Shown: positions 12,401-23,642, counted from the first letter of the stretch. The stretch: DNA of 64,000 nucleotides from Gadus chalcogrammus (GCF_026213295.1 NC_079422.1:26756206-26820205), one strand, 5' to 3'. The notes: generated by a model from the letters alone, not told the origin. A program made the numbers and translations.

Positions 12401-15400
12401 CTGGTGTCTCCTCTGACCTGCTGGTGTCTCCTCTGACCTTCTGATCTCCCCCCTCTGACCTGCCGGTGTCTCCCCTGACCTGCTGGTGTCTCCCCTGACC
12501 TGCTGGTGTCTCCTCTGACCTGCTGGTGTCTCCTCTGACCTGCTGGTGTCTCCTCTGACCTTCTGATCTCCCCCCCTCTGACCTGCCGGTGTCTCCTCTG
12601 ACCTGCTGGTGTCTCCCCTGACCTGCTGGTGTCTCCCCTGACCTGCTGGTGTCTCCCCTGACCTGCTGGTGTCTCCTCTGACCTGCTGGTGTCTCCTCTG
12701 ACCTTCTGATCTCCCCCCTCTGACCTGCTGGTGTCTCCTCTGACCTGCTGGTGTCTCCTCTGACCTGCTGGTGTCTCCTCTGACCTGCTGGTGTCTCCTC
12801 CGACCTGCTGGTGTCTCCCCTGACCTGCTGGTGTCTCCCCTGCCCCTCTGATCTCCCCCAGGCGTCGGCGGCCCGTAGCACCACGGTGGTGCTGGTGAAG
12901 AACCTCCCGGCGGGGGTCACCCAGGAGGAGCTGGAGGCGGTGTTCGCGCCCCACGGCTCCCTGGGCCGCCTGCTGCTGCCCCCCTCGGGGCTCACCGCCA
13001 TCGTGGAGTACCTGGAGCCCACCGAGGCCAAGAGGGCCTTCATGAAGCTGGCCTACAGCAAGGTGTGGGGGGGGATGAGGGGTGGAGTCTGGTCCTTAAC
13101 CAATAGAAACAAGCAGATGGAGAGAGGGGGCGGGGCTGAAGAAGAAGAGGAGGGAGTGGAGGAGGACACACAAAGCTGGCAAAGTTTACTATACTATACT
13201 ATACACTACTGTACTGTACTAAACTGTACTGTACTGTACTCTAGTATTATCTCAACTCTATTCTACTGTACCTTACTCTAGTGCACTGTACTGTACTCTA
13301 GTATACCTAACTAGTGCACTGTACTATACTGCACCTAGGGTTGCCAGATTGGGTGGGAAATACGACCCAATCTGGCAACACTGCCCACCTGCCCTTACAT
13401 GTGCGCTAATCTGGCAACCCTGGCTGCAGCGTGCTGCACCTAGGGTTGCCAGATTGGGCGGGAAATACGACCCAATCTGGCAACGCTGGCTGCAGGGCCT
13501 AGCACCTCCCTGAGCTGACCCGTGGTAGAGCGAACCCAGCCTGAGCTGTGTGCGGTTCCCAGGCCGGCTGACCACTGACCTTCTCCCCATCTCCCCCCCC
13601 CCCAGTTCCACCACATCCCGCTGTACCTGGAGTGGGCCCCAGGGGGGGTGTTCAGCGCCGCCCCGCCCACAGCCGGTACGGTTCCTCCTCGCGCCGTCCA
13701 GAAGGTCGTGGTTGGTGGGCACCGAGCAGTGATTGACGTGAGCTCTGTGTCTGGTAGATGTGTCCACGACGTCGAGCGCTCCGGCGCCGCAGGGAGACGC
13801 AGCCGTGAAGGAGAAGAAGAAGGAGGAGGAGGAGGAAGAGGAGGAGGAGGAGGAGAGCGTACCTGGGTCCACGCTGTTCGTTAAGAACCTGAACTTCAGC
13901 ACCACTGAGGAGACGCTTCATGAGGTGGGCAGAGCAGGGTCGGAAATATCATATTAAAATACAATCAGCCTCGTCTCCCCCCCCCCCCCCCCCTTTCTCC
14001 TCCCCCCTTTCTCTCCTCTCCTCTCCTCTCTCCTCTCCACTCCTCTCCTCTCCTCCTCTCTCCTCTTGTCGTTGACTCATGTTGAATATAATTTTGTTGG
14101 CAGACATTCGCCAAATGTGGCAAAGTGACCTCCTGCACGGTGTCCAAGAAGAAGGACAAAACGGGTACGTTTCACAATGTTTAATTTCTTATCCGCTCCA
14201 GAGTTCTTGATGGAGAAAGTCCCTGTATTGGTGGCAACAGATACAAATACGGTCAGAAGTGTTCATCAATGTCTAGTGTGCTGATGCCTGCATGTATATC
14301 TTTATCGTTGTTTATCAACATCTCTTAATTATGCCATTCTTTTAAACTGTAAAAAAAAAGTTTTTTAAATAATTCTGCAACTCACCAGAAGGGGGCGACA
14401 GTGTCATCCAAAATAAAATGTTCATCATCAGTCGTCCCAAATTCTCGAATCTTGCAGGACTTCACTTCCAGGTCCTTGGATGATAATAGATAAATCTTTG
14501 TGGGCATGTTCCCATCAATATCAGGAAGTAAGATCTCTAACACTGTCCCCGTGTGATTTCTACTTCCAGGCAAGATGCTGTCCATGGGCTACGGTTTCGT
14601 CCAGTACCAGAAGCCCGAGTCTGCCCAGAAGGCCATGAGGCTGCTGCAGGTACAGACTCATTCACCCAGCGAGGGGCTGCTAATATAGTGGCCCTCGCTT
14701 CACTGCTTCTTACCTTCCATTAGTCATAATGACAGCTGATACCGAGGTCCTTCTACATTTGTACCTTGGAATAATTCGATAGCATCTGAGGGTTAGTATA
14801 CGGAGCCTCCTCAAAGCCGGGCCTCTATGGCGGGATTGACCCTTCTCCCCTTCCGTCCTCCAGCACTGTTCTGTGGACGATCATCAGCTGGACATCAAGA
14901 TCTCTGAGAGGGCCATAAGGTGAGAGGATGCTCATAAAACCTTAACGAGTATGCTCGTTAAAGAATAATTGACAAGATATTATGAATTATTATAATTCTT
15001 ATGAAATATGATCATGTGTGAGATCTGGATTGACCCCGATGGATATTAGACAGAATAACGTTATCATTATTATTATCCTTCATGATATTGTGGTGCTCTT
15101 GTCCCTCTCGTCTCCAGGGCTGATCAGGTGACCCACAAGAAGAAGCAGGCGGACAAGAAGCAGACGGGAACAAAGATCCTGGTCCGCAACGTCCCCTTCC
15201 AGGCCTCGGTCCGGGAGATCAGGGAGCTGTTCAGGTGAGCCCGCGCCCCTTTCTCTCCCCCCCTCTCTCCCTCCTCTCCCCCCCCCCCCCCTCTCCCCCC
15301 TCTCTCCCCCCCTCTCCCCCCTCTCTCCATCCTCTCACCCTTCCCTCTGTCTCACCTCACAGCACGGCTCCATTTTGTCTACAAAATATTTGAACACAGG

Positions 15401-16636
15401 TTAAGTGTTAGATGAGGGTTTCCCTTCATCATCGCTCCTCTCCTCTCCTCCCCTCTCTTCTTCCCTCCTCGTTTCCTCTCCTCTCCAGTACGTTCGGTGA
15501 GCTCCAGACCGTCCGTCTCCCTAAGAAGTCGGCAGGTGACGGATGCCACCGCGGCTTCGGCTTCATCGACTTCCTGACCAAGCAGGACGCCAAGGTGAGG
15601 GCGTGAGGTTCACATGAGGACGGCCGACCGTGTGCACTTATGTCAGGGTTTACCTTACGTTGATGCTTTTACACATTCATATTTAATGAGTTTAGTGGTC
15701 GACCGTTGCCCTGTCAGAAGGAGGCTAGGGTCCAGAAGGGCCGGGGGCTCTTCTGGTCGTGCGTTATAGAACCCTTCACCCTGTTGGGTGGCCGGGGACT
15801 TGCTCCTAGGGCTCCCTGATTAGGACTAAAATCTTAATTGCGATTATCTTTCCCGACGTTGTGATTTGTCTTCGCGGCTGACGGAGACCGTTTCAGAGTC
15901 CATCACTGAGATGAACATGCAGTCCATGTTGTGAATCCCTCTTCAACATGTGACGTGGATGTGCGCTGAGGTCATGAGGTCATGCGTGTGCTGTTGTGTC
16001 TGCAGAAAGCGTTCACGGCGCTTTGCCACAGCACCCATCTGTACGGCCGGCGGCTGGTGCTGGAGTGGGCGGACGGCGAGGACGCCGTGGAGACGCTGAG
16101 GAAGAAGACGGCGGAACACTTCCACGGTACCGCAGCGGAATGAGGCGCCATGCTAACGCCGGACAACATGAACTATGAACAGGAACATTTCTGACTAATG
16201 TGATTATGTATCTCTCTCTCATCTCCCTCTCTCTCTTTCTATGTCTCTGTCTCTCCTTCTTGTCTCTCTCTCTCTGTCTCGTGTCTCCTCTCTCTCTCTG
16301 GTCTCTCCCTCCTGTCGCTCTCTCTCTGGTCTCTGTCCTGTCTCTCTCTGGTCTCTCCCTCCTGTCTCTCTCTCTCTGGTCTCTCCCTCCTGTCTCTCTC
16401 TCTCTGGTCTCTGTCCTGTCTCTCTCTCTTGTCTCTCCCTCCTGTCTCCCTCTCTCTGGTCTCTCCCTCCTGTCTCTCTCTCCCTCTCTCTCTGGTCTCT
16501 CCCTCCTGTCTCTCTCTCTGGTCTCTCCCTCCTGTCTCTCTTCTCAGTTGTGGATAAGAAACGTCGCCGGGCTGAGTTGATGGAGGGGATCATTGAGTCG
16601 ATAGAGACCGGCGGAGCAGAAGACCAGAACGCGTAG
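6495..16636 (+). CDS. rbm19: RNA-binding protein 19 (six-RRM rRNA-processing factor)
   Basis: Encodes 944 residues (human RBM19 is 960). Exons: 6495-6530, 6648-6830, 6937-7050, 7270-7302, 7574-7811, 8096-8376, 8457-8516, 8671-8749, 8875-8946, 9042-9251, 9805-9935, 10197-10318, 10758-10854, 11475-11585, 12862-13062, 13606-13675, 13758-13924, 14104-14164, 14570-14649, 14864-14919, 15118-15234, 15489-15594, 16006-16126, 16548-16636. Phases close exactly. Six RRMs are visible: [10 protein letters not shown] at the start, [39 protein letters not shown] and KILVRNVPF, with RNP1 forms such as [14 protein letters not shown] and RGFGFIDF. Acidic tracts separate RRM1 from RRM2 (a run of about 27 Glu in exon 8096-8376) and precede RRM5. 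The family (yeast Mrd1) acts in the nucleolus on pre-rRNA cleavage and 18S/40S maturation. The start ATG is followed directly by the RRM1 beta strand. Confidence 0.96.
9290..9790. repeat. Interspersed-repeat-rich part of RBM19 intron 10
   Basis: Holds a 16-bp perfect palindrome ACCGTCATATGACGGT (about 9337-9352), a GTCGGAGGTGGGAAGTTGG segment and a TCGGTATTGGCCGATAC segment. These are styles seen in fish DNA-transposon relics, but family assignment is not possible by eye. Confidence 0.4.
9945..10150 (+). mobile_element. tRNA-derived SINE
   Basis: A Pol III A-box-like TAGAGCGGGTTGG (9956-9968) and a canonical B box GGTTCGATCCC (9989-9999) are about 20 bp apart. They are followed by a unique body ending GTAAAGCCCTGAGTGGCCAC, the tail also found at 33180-33230. 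The tRNA-like head does not fold as an intact tRNA, so it is a SINE and not a tRNA gene. RBM19 intron 11. Confidence 0.75.
10321..10700. repeat. ~35-40-bp minisatellite starting at the RBM19 exon 12 donor
   Basis: Units of GATACGCATCTCATTAGGGT + GGAACTGACCTGTGAACCTT with nested shorter CCTGTGAACCTT repeats. The first unit begins in the donor itself (CAG|GTACGCATCTCATTAGG). Confidence 0.92.
11185..11465. repeat. ~16-bp minisatellite TGTGTCCCTCTGTCCG
   Basis: Runs through most of RBM19 intron 13 up to the acceptor at 11474. Provides a long pyrimidine/TG tract. Confidence 0.93.
11590..12045. repeat. (CTC)n / CTCCCCAAACC compound repeat
   Basis: RBM19 intron 14 begins with mixed CTC triplets interrupted by CCCCAAACC. 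Long open frames on both strands here (poly-Pro/Ser/Leu or poly-Gly/Arg) are products of the repeat and not genes. Confidence 0.95.
12060..12850. repeat. 20-bp minisatellite GACCTGCTGGTGTCTCCTCT
   Basis: About 38 units, with a higher-order pattern: every five to seven units a GACCTTCTGATCTCCCCC variant appears. It ends about 12 bp before the RBM19 exon 15 acceptor (12861). Confidence 0.96.
13170..13335. repeat. TACTGTACT / TACTATACT low-complexity array
   Basis: Degenerate 5- and 10-bp repeats rich in TACTGTAC in RBM19 intron 15. Confidence 0.85.
13335..13497. mobile_element. Hairpin MITE relic, hAT-like, related to 25750-25863
   Basis: Contains AGGGTTGCCAGATTGGG, GGAAATACGACCCAATCTGG, then a second inverted copy. 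Both share TTGCCAGATTGGG..GGGAAAT and GGCTGCAG with the perfect palindrome at 25750-25863. Two hairpins sit side by side, probably a tandem or nested insertion. Confidence 0.6.
16205..16545. repeat. (CT)n-rich minisatellite, CTCTGGTCTCTCCCTCCTGT
   Basis: Fills the last RBM19 intron up to the acceptor at 16547 and serves as an extended pyrimidine tract. Open frames on both strands are artefacts. Confidence 0.92.
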
Positions 16637-16827
16637 CTTTGTTGTTGATCAAAATGTTTTACAATACACAATGGTTTGGTGAACCGCGTGATTTCCTGTG
16701 GACGTGTGTTAAAAAACAAAGTGTATGTTAAAGCTCTACCAACGTCCTTCACGAGATTGCAAATGTCCTGTTTGACATGATATCAAGAGGCATTACGACT
16801 ATAGTAGTAGGCCTAATTTTATGTATA

Positions 16828-16833
16828 AATAAA
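16828..16833 (+). terminator. Poly(A) signal of RBM19
   Basis: AATAAA 192 bp after the RBM19 stop codon and 145 bp before the PLBD2 ATG. Confidence 0.75.
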
Positions 16834-16921
16834 ATCGAATGATTTATAATTACGTTCATGATGTATTTATTTGTCTTTGTGTGGTAAGACGAGGGTCTTT
16901 TATTTTGAAGGAGCGATTTGT

Positions 16922-16966
16922 GATCACATGACCAGAGTGATCACATGACCACAATGATCATATGAC
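16922..16966. promoter_or_regulatory. Three tandem 17-bp E-box units in the PLBD2 promoter
   Basis: GATCACATGACC at 16922 and 16939 and GATCATATGAC at 16956, with 17-bp period, end 12 bp before the PLBD2 start codon. TCACATGA is the MITF/TFE (M-box) form of the E-box; TFEB/TFE3 drive lysosomal genes through related CLEAR motifs. Function for this lysosomal gene is inference. Confidence 0.5.
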
Positions 16967-16977
16967 TTCTTGTAAAC

Positions 16978-19900
16978 ATGGCGTTCGGAGAGAGACGTAG
17001 AGTGACTCGTTTAAAGAGTGTTTTGTCAGTTTTCCTTGTGTTATTCTACTCTTATTGCCCCGTTGAGGCTGAAATCAGTTCAGCTTTCATCGATCTGCAG
17101 ACAGGCCAGTTAACGATCACTGAGGGATACCGGGACGACTTCGTTGCCTGGGCGAACTTTACTGACGACATCGAGAAGTCCGGGTTAGTCACTCTCTCTA
17201 TAAGACGTTGTTTACGTCTTATAAATCACATTTACGACGAGTCCTCTATTTGTAATGCAAATTTGTAATTGTACATTCTGGCATTGCAGAAAAATGTGCA
17301 TTTAAACCATCAACAAATCCGACTTCTATTCCACCTCACATCATTAATGTGTCGTTTTGTCGTCAGCTGGTCCTACCTGGAGGTCACGACCAGTCACCGC
17401 TACAATGACAGCATCCAGGCGTACGCGGCCGGGGCGGTGGAGGCTGCTGTCACCTCCCAGGTCCGACTCAAAGACTCCGTTAAGGCTGGAAGTACAATCC
17501 GATTCTACTGTACTGCAATTGAACAGTGTTTGTGCGTATTCCCTTCCAGCTCATGTACAAACACTGGGTGAACACCCTCATGGGTTACTGCGGGCCCAAG
17601 ACGTTTGACACGGGTTACTGCCAGCGACTAAAGAAGTACATCACCACCAACCTGGAGTGGGTGATGGAACAAATCCAGGAAGAGGGAAACACGCCTTACT
17701 GGCACCAGGTGATTCCCCCCTTACTGCAGTGAATCCATGGTACAACAAGGCTCTCTTCTCTCCGAGGAGGCTGACGACGGCTCCTCGTGCTGTGCTGTGT
17801 TTCCCTCTCAGGCCAACCTGGCCCTGCTGCAGCTGAAGGGCTTGGAGGACAGCTACAACGACGAGATGGCCTTCCCCGACGGGCCCTTCTCCATCAACCC
17901 CTTCGGCTTCCTGTGAGTAGAGATGGTTTGGAAGGACTCCATGACCGTGCTGGGGTTTCTTACAATAAAACACGGCGTTGATTCGTGGTCCCGCTTCCGG
18001 GACTTGACCTGGGTCAGACTGATCCGGGATCGGTCCGGTCTCACAGAGGTCTGGTTCTGAAACCTTTTCGATGGAGTGTTTTTGGATCAATCCTTCTCCC
18101 GACGCTCCCGCGCTCCGGGTAGGATAGGCGAGTCTCCTCCGCTCTGGTGGCCTGTTGTTGTTGTTGTTGTTGTTGTGGTGGACCGACATGCTGTTCCAGA
18201 TGGGCGAGTCTACCGCTCTGGTAACCTGTTGTTGTTGTTTGTGTTGTTGTTGTTGTTGTTGTTGTGGACCAACATGCTGTTCCAGATGGGCGAGTCTTCC
18301 GCTCCGGTAACCTGTTGTTGTTGTTGTTGTTGTTTGTGTTGTTGATGGTGTTGTTGTTGTGGACCCACAGGCTGTTCCAGATGGGCGAGTCTTCCGCTCC
18401 GGTAACCTGTTGTTGTTGTTGTTTGTGTTGTTGATGGTGTTGTTGCTGTGGACCCACAGGCTGTTCCAGATGGGCGGGGACATCGAGGACCTGGAGTCGG
18501 CGCTCAACAAGTCGAGCCTGACGCGCCCGCTGGGGGCGGGGTCCTGCTCGGCCCTCATCAAGCTGTTGCCCGGCTACAGAGACCTGCTGGTGTCCCACGA
18601 CACCTGGAACACGTACCAGTCCATGCTGCGCATCATGAAGAAGTACAGCTTCTCCTACAGCGTCTCTCCCAAAGGTAGGGGTTACTTATGCATTATTTAT
18701 GCATTATTTATCTTTATGTTTTCTTCCACTAAGAGAGTTTGTTAATGCATAATAATTAAAAAAATACATTCTATTATTATTATTATTTTTAATATATTTT
18801 TATACAATGGTAGTCAAGGCGGGGCCCTATTGTTGTTAAGGCGGTCCCCATACAGTGCTGGGGGAAACACGGGCATACCCGTGCTTATAATGTTTAATCA
18901 ATCGTGCTCTGTTAAAGTCCTAGATTTAATTTTGTTGACGTTTCTTAACATCCAAACGCGTTCTTTACGGGGCTTCGTTTCAGTTGGTGCTCCATATGTT
19001 AACACCGTAGTGGGTGTGTTTCAGATGGTGCTCCCTATGTTAACACCGTAGGGGGTGTGTTTCAGATGGTGCTCCATACGTTAACACCGTAGTGGGTGTG
19101 TGTCGTGGTGTGTTTCAGATGGTGCTCCATACGTTAACACCGTAGTGGGTGTGTGTCGTGGTGTGTTTCAGATGGTGCTCCATACGTTAACACCGTAGTG
19201 GGTGTGTGTCGTGGTGTGTTTCAGATAGTGCTCCATATGTTAACCCCGTAGTGGGTGTGTGTCGTGGTGTGTTTCTCCACCAGACAGCGCTTCGGTCCCC
19301 GGGGGAACCGTGGCCTTCTCCTCCTACCCGGGATCCATCTTCTCTGGGGACGACTTCTACATCCTGAGCAGCCGTCTGGTGCGCAGCTAGCTCCTTGATG
19401 TAGCAGCTAGCTCCTTAATGTAGCAGCTAGCTCCTTAATGTAGCAGCTAGCTCCTTGATGTAGCAGCTAGCTCCTTAATGTAGCATCTAGCTCCTTAATT
19501 TAGCATCCAGAGCCTTAATGTAGCAGCTAGCTCCTTGATGTAGCAGCTAGTTCCTTGATGTAGCAGCTAGCTCCTTAATGTAGCATCTAGCTCCTTAATG
19601 TAGCATCCAGCTCCTTAATGTAGCAGCTAGCTCCTTAATGTAGCAGCTAGCTCCTTAATGTAGCATCTAGCTCCTTAATGTAGCATCTAGCTCCTTAATG
19701 TAGCAGCTAGCTCCTTAATGTAGCAGCTAGCTCCTTAATGTAGCATCTAGCTCCTTAATGTAGCAGCTAGCTCCTTAATGTTGCATCTAGCTCCTTAATG
19801 TAGCAGCTAGCTTCTTTATTTAGCGTCATGCTAGCGTTTGGGACTCCATTTAAGTATACTCTGGACTGAATTAAGAGTTTGAATTAGAGTATTTAGAAAA

Positions 19901-22407
19901 CGATTATATATATAACGTAGCGATCCGACTCTTGATCCCCCCGTGATTAAAGGCTGCTTCTCCTCCTTCAGGTGACCTTGGAGACCACCATCGGGAACAG
20001 CAACCCGGACTTGTGGAAGTTTGTGCAGCCGACGGGCGCCGTGATGGAGTGGCTCCGGAACATCGTGGCCAACCGGCTGGCGGCCAGCGGACAGCAGTGG
20101 GCGCAGGTCTTCAGCAAGCACAACAGCGGGACGTGAGTTCACAGACCACCGCTGGGCTGTTTCCCAGTCCCTCTGTGGTTGTTTCCCAGTCCCTCTGTGC
20201 TGTTTCCCAGTCCCTCTGGTGTTTCCCAGTCCCTCTGTGCTGTTTCCCAGTCCCTCTGGTGTTTCCCAGTCCCTCTGTTCTGTTTCCCAGTCCCTCTGTT
20301 CTGTTTCCCAGTCCCTCTGGGGTGATTCCCAGTCCCTTTTGGGTGATTCCCAGTCTCCCCGGGGTTAATTCCCAGTCTCTCTGGGGTAATTCCCAGTCCC
20401 TCTGGGGTGATTCCCAGTCTCTCTGGGGTGATTCCCAGTCTCTCTGGGGTGATTCCCAGTACCTTTTGGGTGATTACCAGTACCTTTTGGGTGATTCCCA
20501 GTCTCTCTGGGCCTCACAGCTAAAGCTCTGGCAGCTGGTTGGAGGTGGATCGACATTGGACTCTGTAAACAAACATTGTAAAACGCTGAACAACACGATT
20601 GTGATTCTTGTTAAACTGACGTGAGCATAACCAGATGAGCTTTGTCTTGTAGGTACAACAATCAGTGGATGATTGTGGACTATAACCAGTTCATTCCCGG
20701 GCTGCCAGTCCTGAAGGAGGGGGTGCTAACGGTTCTGGAGCAGATTCCGTGAGTCCCAGTCATTGATCGGCTCAACCCGCTGATTGTCTTTGTCCTCGAG
20801 ACGTAATCAATCGCTGACTGTTGCTTCAGGGGGTTGGTGATGTATGGGGATAAGTCTCACGAGCTGCGGGAGAAAGGATACTGGGCCAGTTTCAATATCC
20901 CGTAAGTACAGACTGCATCCTTATTTTTATGTTGTACACTTATCCAACGCGTCTTCGAGGTTAGACTGAGAACAGTACAAGCACACAATCCATATCAGAA
21001 CAACCAAAAAATGTTCTCCCTATTGCACCATTAGTTTAGGTAATATATTTAGATATTCACCTTTTAGTTAAGTTTATATATTTAATTATTCACCATTGGT
21101 TTAGTTTATATATTAAAATGTTCACCCTTAGTTTATTGAGGTCAAGCTAAAAGAGTCCGTTCTGCCGGTTGCCTGGTGGTGTTCCCTAGTGGTGTTCCCT
21201 AGTGGTGTTCCCTAGTGGTGTTCCCTATTCCCTAGGGGTGTTCCCTGGTGGTGTTCCCTAGTGGTGTTCCCTAGTGGTGTTCCCTATTCCCTAGGGGTGT
21301 TCCCTGGTGGTGTTCCCTAGTGATGTTCCCTTCATGCTCCCTCTTCTGCCCCTGAGCAGGTACTACCCAGAGATCTTCAACGCCAGCGGCTGCAACGAGC
21401 TGGTGGAGAAGTTCGGCCCCTGGTTCTCTCTGGACCAGAGTCCCCGGGCTCAGATCTTCAGACGGAACCAGACGGCCGTCACCGACCTGGACTCCATGGT
21501 CCGCCTCATGAGGTGGGCCTTCATCTGTGAGCCTTTGGCGCCGAGGTCGCGACCGGCTGGTAACGACTTGTGTAGGATGTAGATTTGTAGTTTTATTCAT
21601 GAGGTTCCTCCCCGTTGTTCCCCCTCAGGTACAATAACTACAAAGAGGATCCGTTGTCGCAGTGCGACGCCTGTAGTCCCCATGCCAACGGGGAGAACGC
21701 CATCTCCGCCCGCTCGGACCTGAACCCCGCCGACGGGACCTACCCGTTTGGGGCTCTGACCCAGAGGCCGCACGGAGGGACGGACATGAAGGTTCGGCCC
21801 TTTCTCCTCGGAGACGTCTGGTTTATGGGGCTTTTATTGTGGCGGAGTTCTAACAAGCAATGCTTCAATAAAAAAAAGCATTACTGCCTTGCAGGAAACC
21901 TTTAGGTAGCAATAGAGAGCATTTAGCCTCAGAATACATTACATTTACATTTACAATGAGGGCGATTAGCAGACGCTTTTATCGACGTAGAATAGCGATG
22001 TACATTAAGTACATTTGTCAGAAGAAAGAGAAACAACAATGTATCGCTGTGGGTACAGTAAGGACGTTCATAGAACCAAGTGCCAAGCACTAACCATCAC
22101 TAGGTTAACCCATTCCCTGTGTACAACAGAGACAGCTAGGATAAGAGCCCACACGATGCTCAGTACTGTTTTAGGGCCAGGACGTTCAACATACAATAAG
22201 TGCGTGCACGTAACGCTTCTGGCCTTGTGCCGCTTGCAGATGACCTCGTACGTGATGTCTCGGGGGTTCGAGATGCTGGCGGTGAACGGGCCGACCGCAG
22301 ACCAGGTGCCCCCCTTCCAGTGGAGCACCTCGCCCTACAAGGACCTGCTGCACATGGGACACCCCGACACCTGGACCTTCAAGCCCGTTAAGGTCACCTG
22401 GTCCTAA
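16978..22407 (+). CDS. plbd2: Phospholipase B-like 2 (lysosomal N-terminal-nucleophile hydrolase)
   Basis: Encodes 560 residues (human 589). Exons: 16978-17183, 17367-17460, 17550-17708, 17812-17912, 18460-18674, 19284-19378, 19972-20132, 20653-20748, 20830-20901, 21360-21512, 21629-21791, 22240-22407. Phases close. The N-terminus has a basic stretch and a hydrophobic core (LKSVLSVFLVLFYSYCP), a signal peptide. Family motifs: LMYKHWVNTLMGYCGP, GSCSALIK with the nucleophile Cys at residue ~216 (the precursor self-cleaves before it), DTW, SSYPGS, NNQWMIVDY, MTSYVMSRGFE and a C-terminus ending GHPDTWTFKPVKVTWS. Several N-x-S/T sites fit a glycosylated, mannose-6-phosphate-targeted lysosomal protein. 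The native substrate of the family is not firmly established. The donor after exon 2 (CAG|GTCCGA) is weak, and exon 5 is preceded by decoy copies of its own acceptor. Confidence 0.95.
18140..18456. repeat. ~90-bp repeat carrying decoy copies of the PLBD2 exon 5 start
   Basis: Three units hold GCTGTTCCAGATGGGCG (first 17 bases of exon 5), preceded by GGACC(G/A/C)ACA and followed by (GTT)n. The unit at ~18368 keeps a full acceptor (GACCCACAG) and is followed 31 bases later by a donor-like CCG|GTAACC. Confidence 0.9.
18965..19275. repeat. ~60-bp repeat with TTTCAGATGGTGCTCC
   Basis: About five units of GTGTTTCAGATGGTGCTCCA + TACGTTAACACCGTAGTGGG lie in PLBD2 intron 5. Each contains an acceptor-like TGTTTCAG|A; the true acceptor at 19283 (TTTCTCCACCAG|A) follows the last unit. 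Confidence 0.88.
19384..19815. repeat. 20-bp minisatellite TAGCAGCTAGCTCCTTAATG
   Basis: About 22 nearly identical units begin 6 bp after the end of PLBD2 exon 6; the donor GTGCGCAGCTAGCTCC itself resembles the unit. Contains the AGCTAGCT palindrome in each unit. Confidence 0.97.
20150..20510. repeat. ~17-20-bp minisatellite TTTCCCAGTCCCTCTG
   Basis: About 19 degenerate units in PLBD2 intron 7, starting within 20 bp of the donor at 20133; later units change to GGGTGATTCCCAGTCTCTCT. Confidence 0.93.
21175..21330. repeat. ~14-bp repeat GTGTTCCCTAGTG
   Basis: About eleven units including a 60-bp higher-order duplication (ATTCCCTAGGGGTGTTCCCTGG twice) just upstream of PLBD2 exon 10. Confidence 0.9.
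21930..22200 (+). repeat. Teleost interspersed repeat (AGCAGACGCTTTTATCG type)
   Basis: TACATTTACATTTACAATGA followed by TTAGCAGACGCTTTTATCG, GTATCGCTGTGGGTACAGTAAGG and AGGACGTTCAACATACAATAAG; the same family as 490-890. PLBD2 intron 11. Confidence 0.7.
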
Positions 22408-23640
22408 CGAGGACACGGGACCACGGGCAGTGGGCTGATGAACCACTAGGGGCCCGCTCTGCACTATCCCGCCCCACATGGGGGCCCCACGTCCTCAAGG
22501 CTGGACCTCAGTGTAATGAAAGGCCTGATGCCCGAGCTTCAGCCTCCGTGTGCATCAGCTGCATGTGGATGCCTCTACGGGGTCAGATTACCCACCCATT
22601 CAGAATCATTGCTGCACAGCTTTGGATCTCAGGAAACACTTTATTTTTAAAATAGCTGCTTTTTCAAATTTTTCTTTTTAAAAATGCAAAGAATACCACA
22701 GAAGCGTAGTGCATTCACGCGAGAAAGTAGAGTCTGAACAAACGAGCTGGAGAGGCTCTGACCTGCATGGGATATGCTTCTGATCAACCTCACCCCCCGA
22801 AGGTGACCCCCCCTGAATGAGTTCCAGCTCTTTAGTGAATGAGAGCTTCTCTTGTAATTTCAAGGTATCTTGTTAATTCAGAAAAACAGCAGTTTTTTTT
22901 TATCCGTGAAGACTTTTTCGGAATTATGAGAAAATTCAGAAAAACAGCAGAATTTTAACTCCATAGAAACGTATCTCAATTCTGAGATATTCATGTCTTT
23001 AATTCAGAAAAACGAGCAGAATCAATTTTCTCAAGTGACTGCATTACGCTGCGTAGAATAGAAAAGCAACACGAGCTCCCCCCCCCCCCATACATGTTCT
23101 GCCTCTTGATCCTTGATCCAAAATAATGACTTCTTGTCATTATTTTGACAAAGAAATCGTCTGTTGCTGTGTGAACAATCTAATTCAGTGTAAAGTTATT
23201 TTTAAAATGTATGTAAATGGTGATCGCCCACTTCGATAAAGTGACACTTGGTGAAAGATATGAAAAGAGAAACAATGAGAGATTATTTCTTGTAGCAGTT
23301 TCTATGTTCGTCAACATGAAGGGAAATTAATCTAAAATAAATTAAAAATAAAACTCCTGTTTGACTTTATTCATTATTATTTTAAGAAAGTATTTAAACA
23401 GTTGATTATTTGTGTTGTGTGTCAGATATTCAAACGGTCACATATTGGGTTGTAAAATATATAGTTTTTTTATGAATCATAAAAATATCCATATGGCGCC
23501 CTATTAAACGTATCCGTTTAAAAACGGTACACATATTTAACATATGACGAGAACATTCATAAAGGGTCAGAATTTAACTAAAATTGATAATTTATTTGGG
23601 TGACTTTTCCTTGCTCGGGGAATAAGCGAACCGTGGTGTC
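22408..23640. other. PLBD2 3'UTR and intergenic DNA
   Basis: No coding evidence. AT-rich with AATAAA hexamers near 23337 and 23347, and three spaced copies of ATTCAGAAAAAC(A)GCAG (about 22880-23010). Nothing else recognised. Confidence 0.5.
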
Positions 23641-23642
23641 AG

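Noticed and set aside
11190..13043. Long frames on both strands (poly-Pro/Ser, poly-Gly, [15 protein letters not shown] repeats)
   Set aside because: Products of the three consecutive minisatellites in RBM19 introns 13-14.
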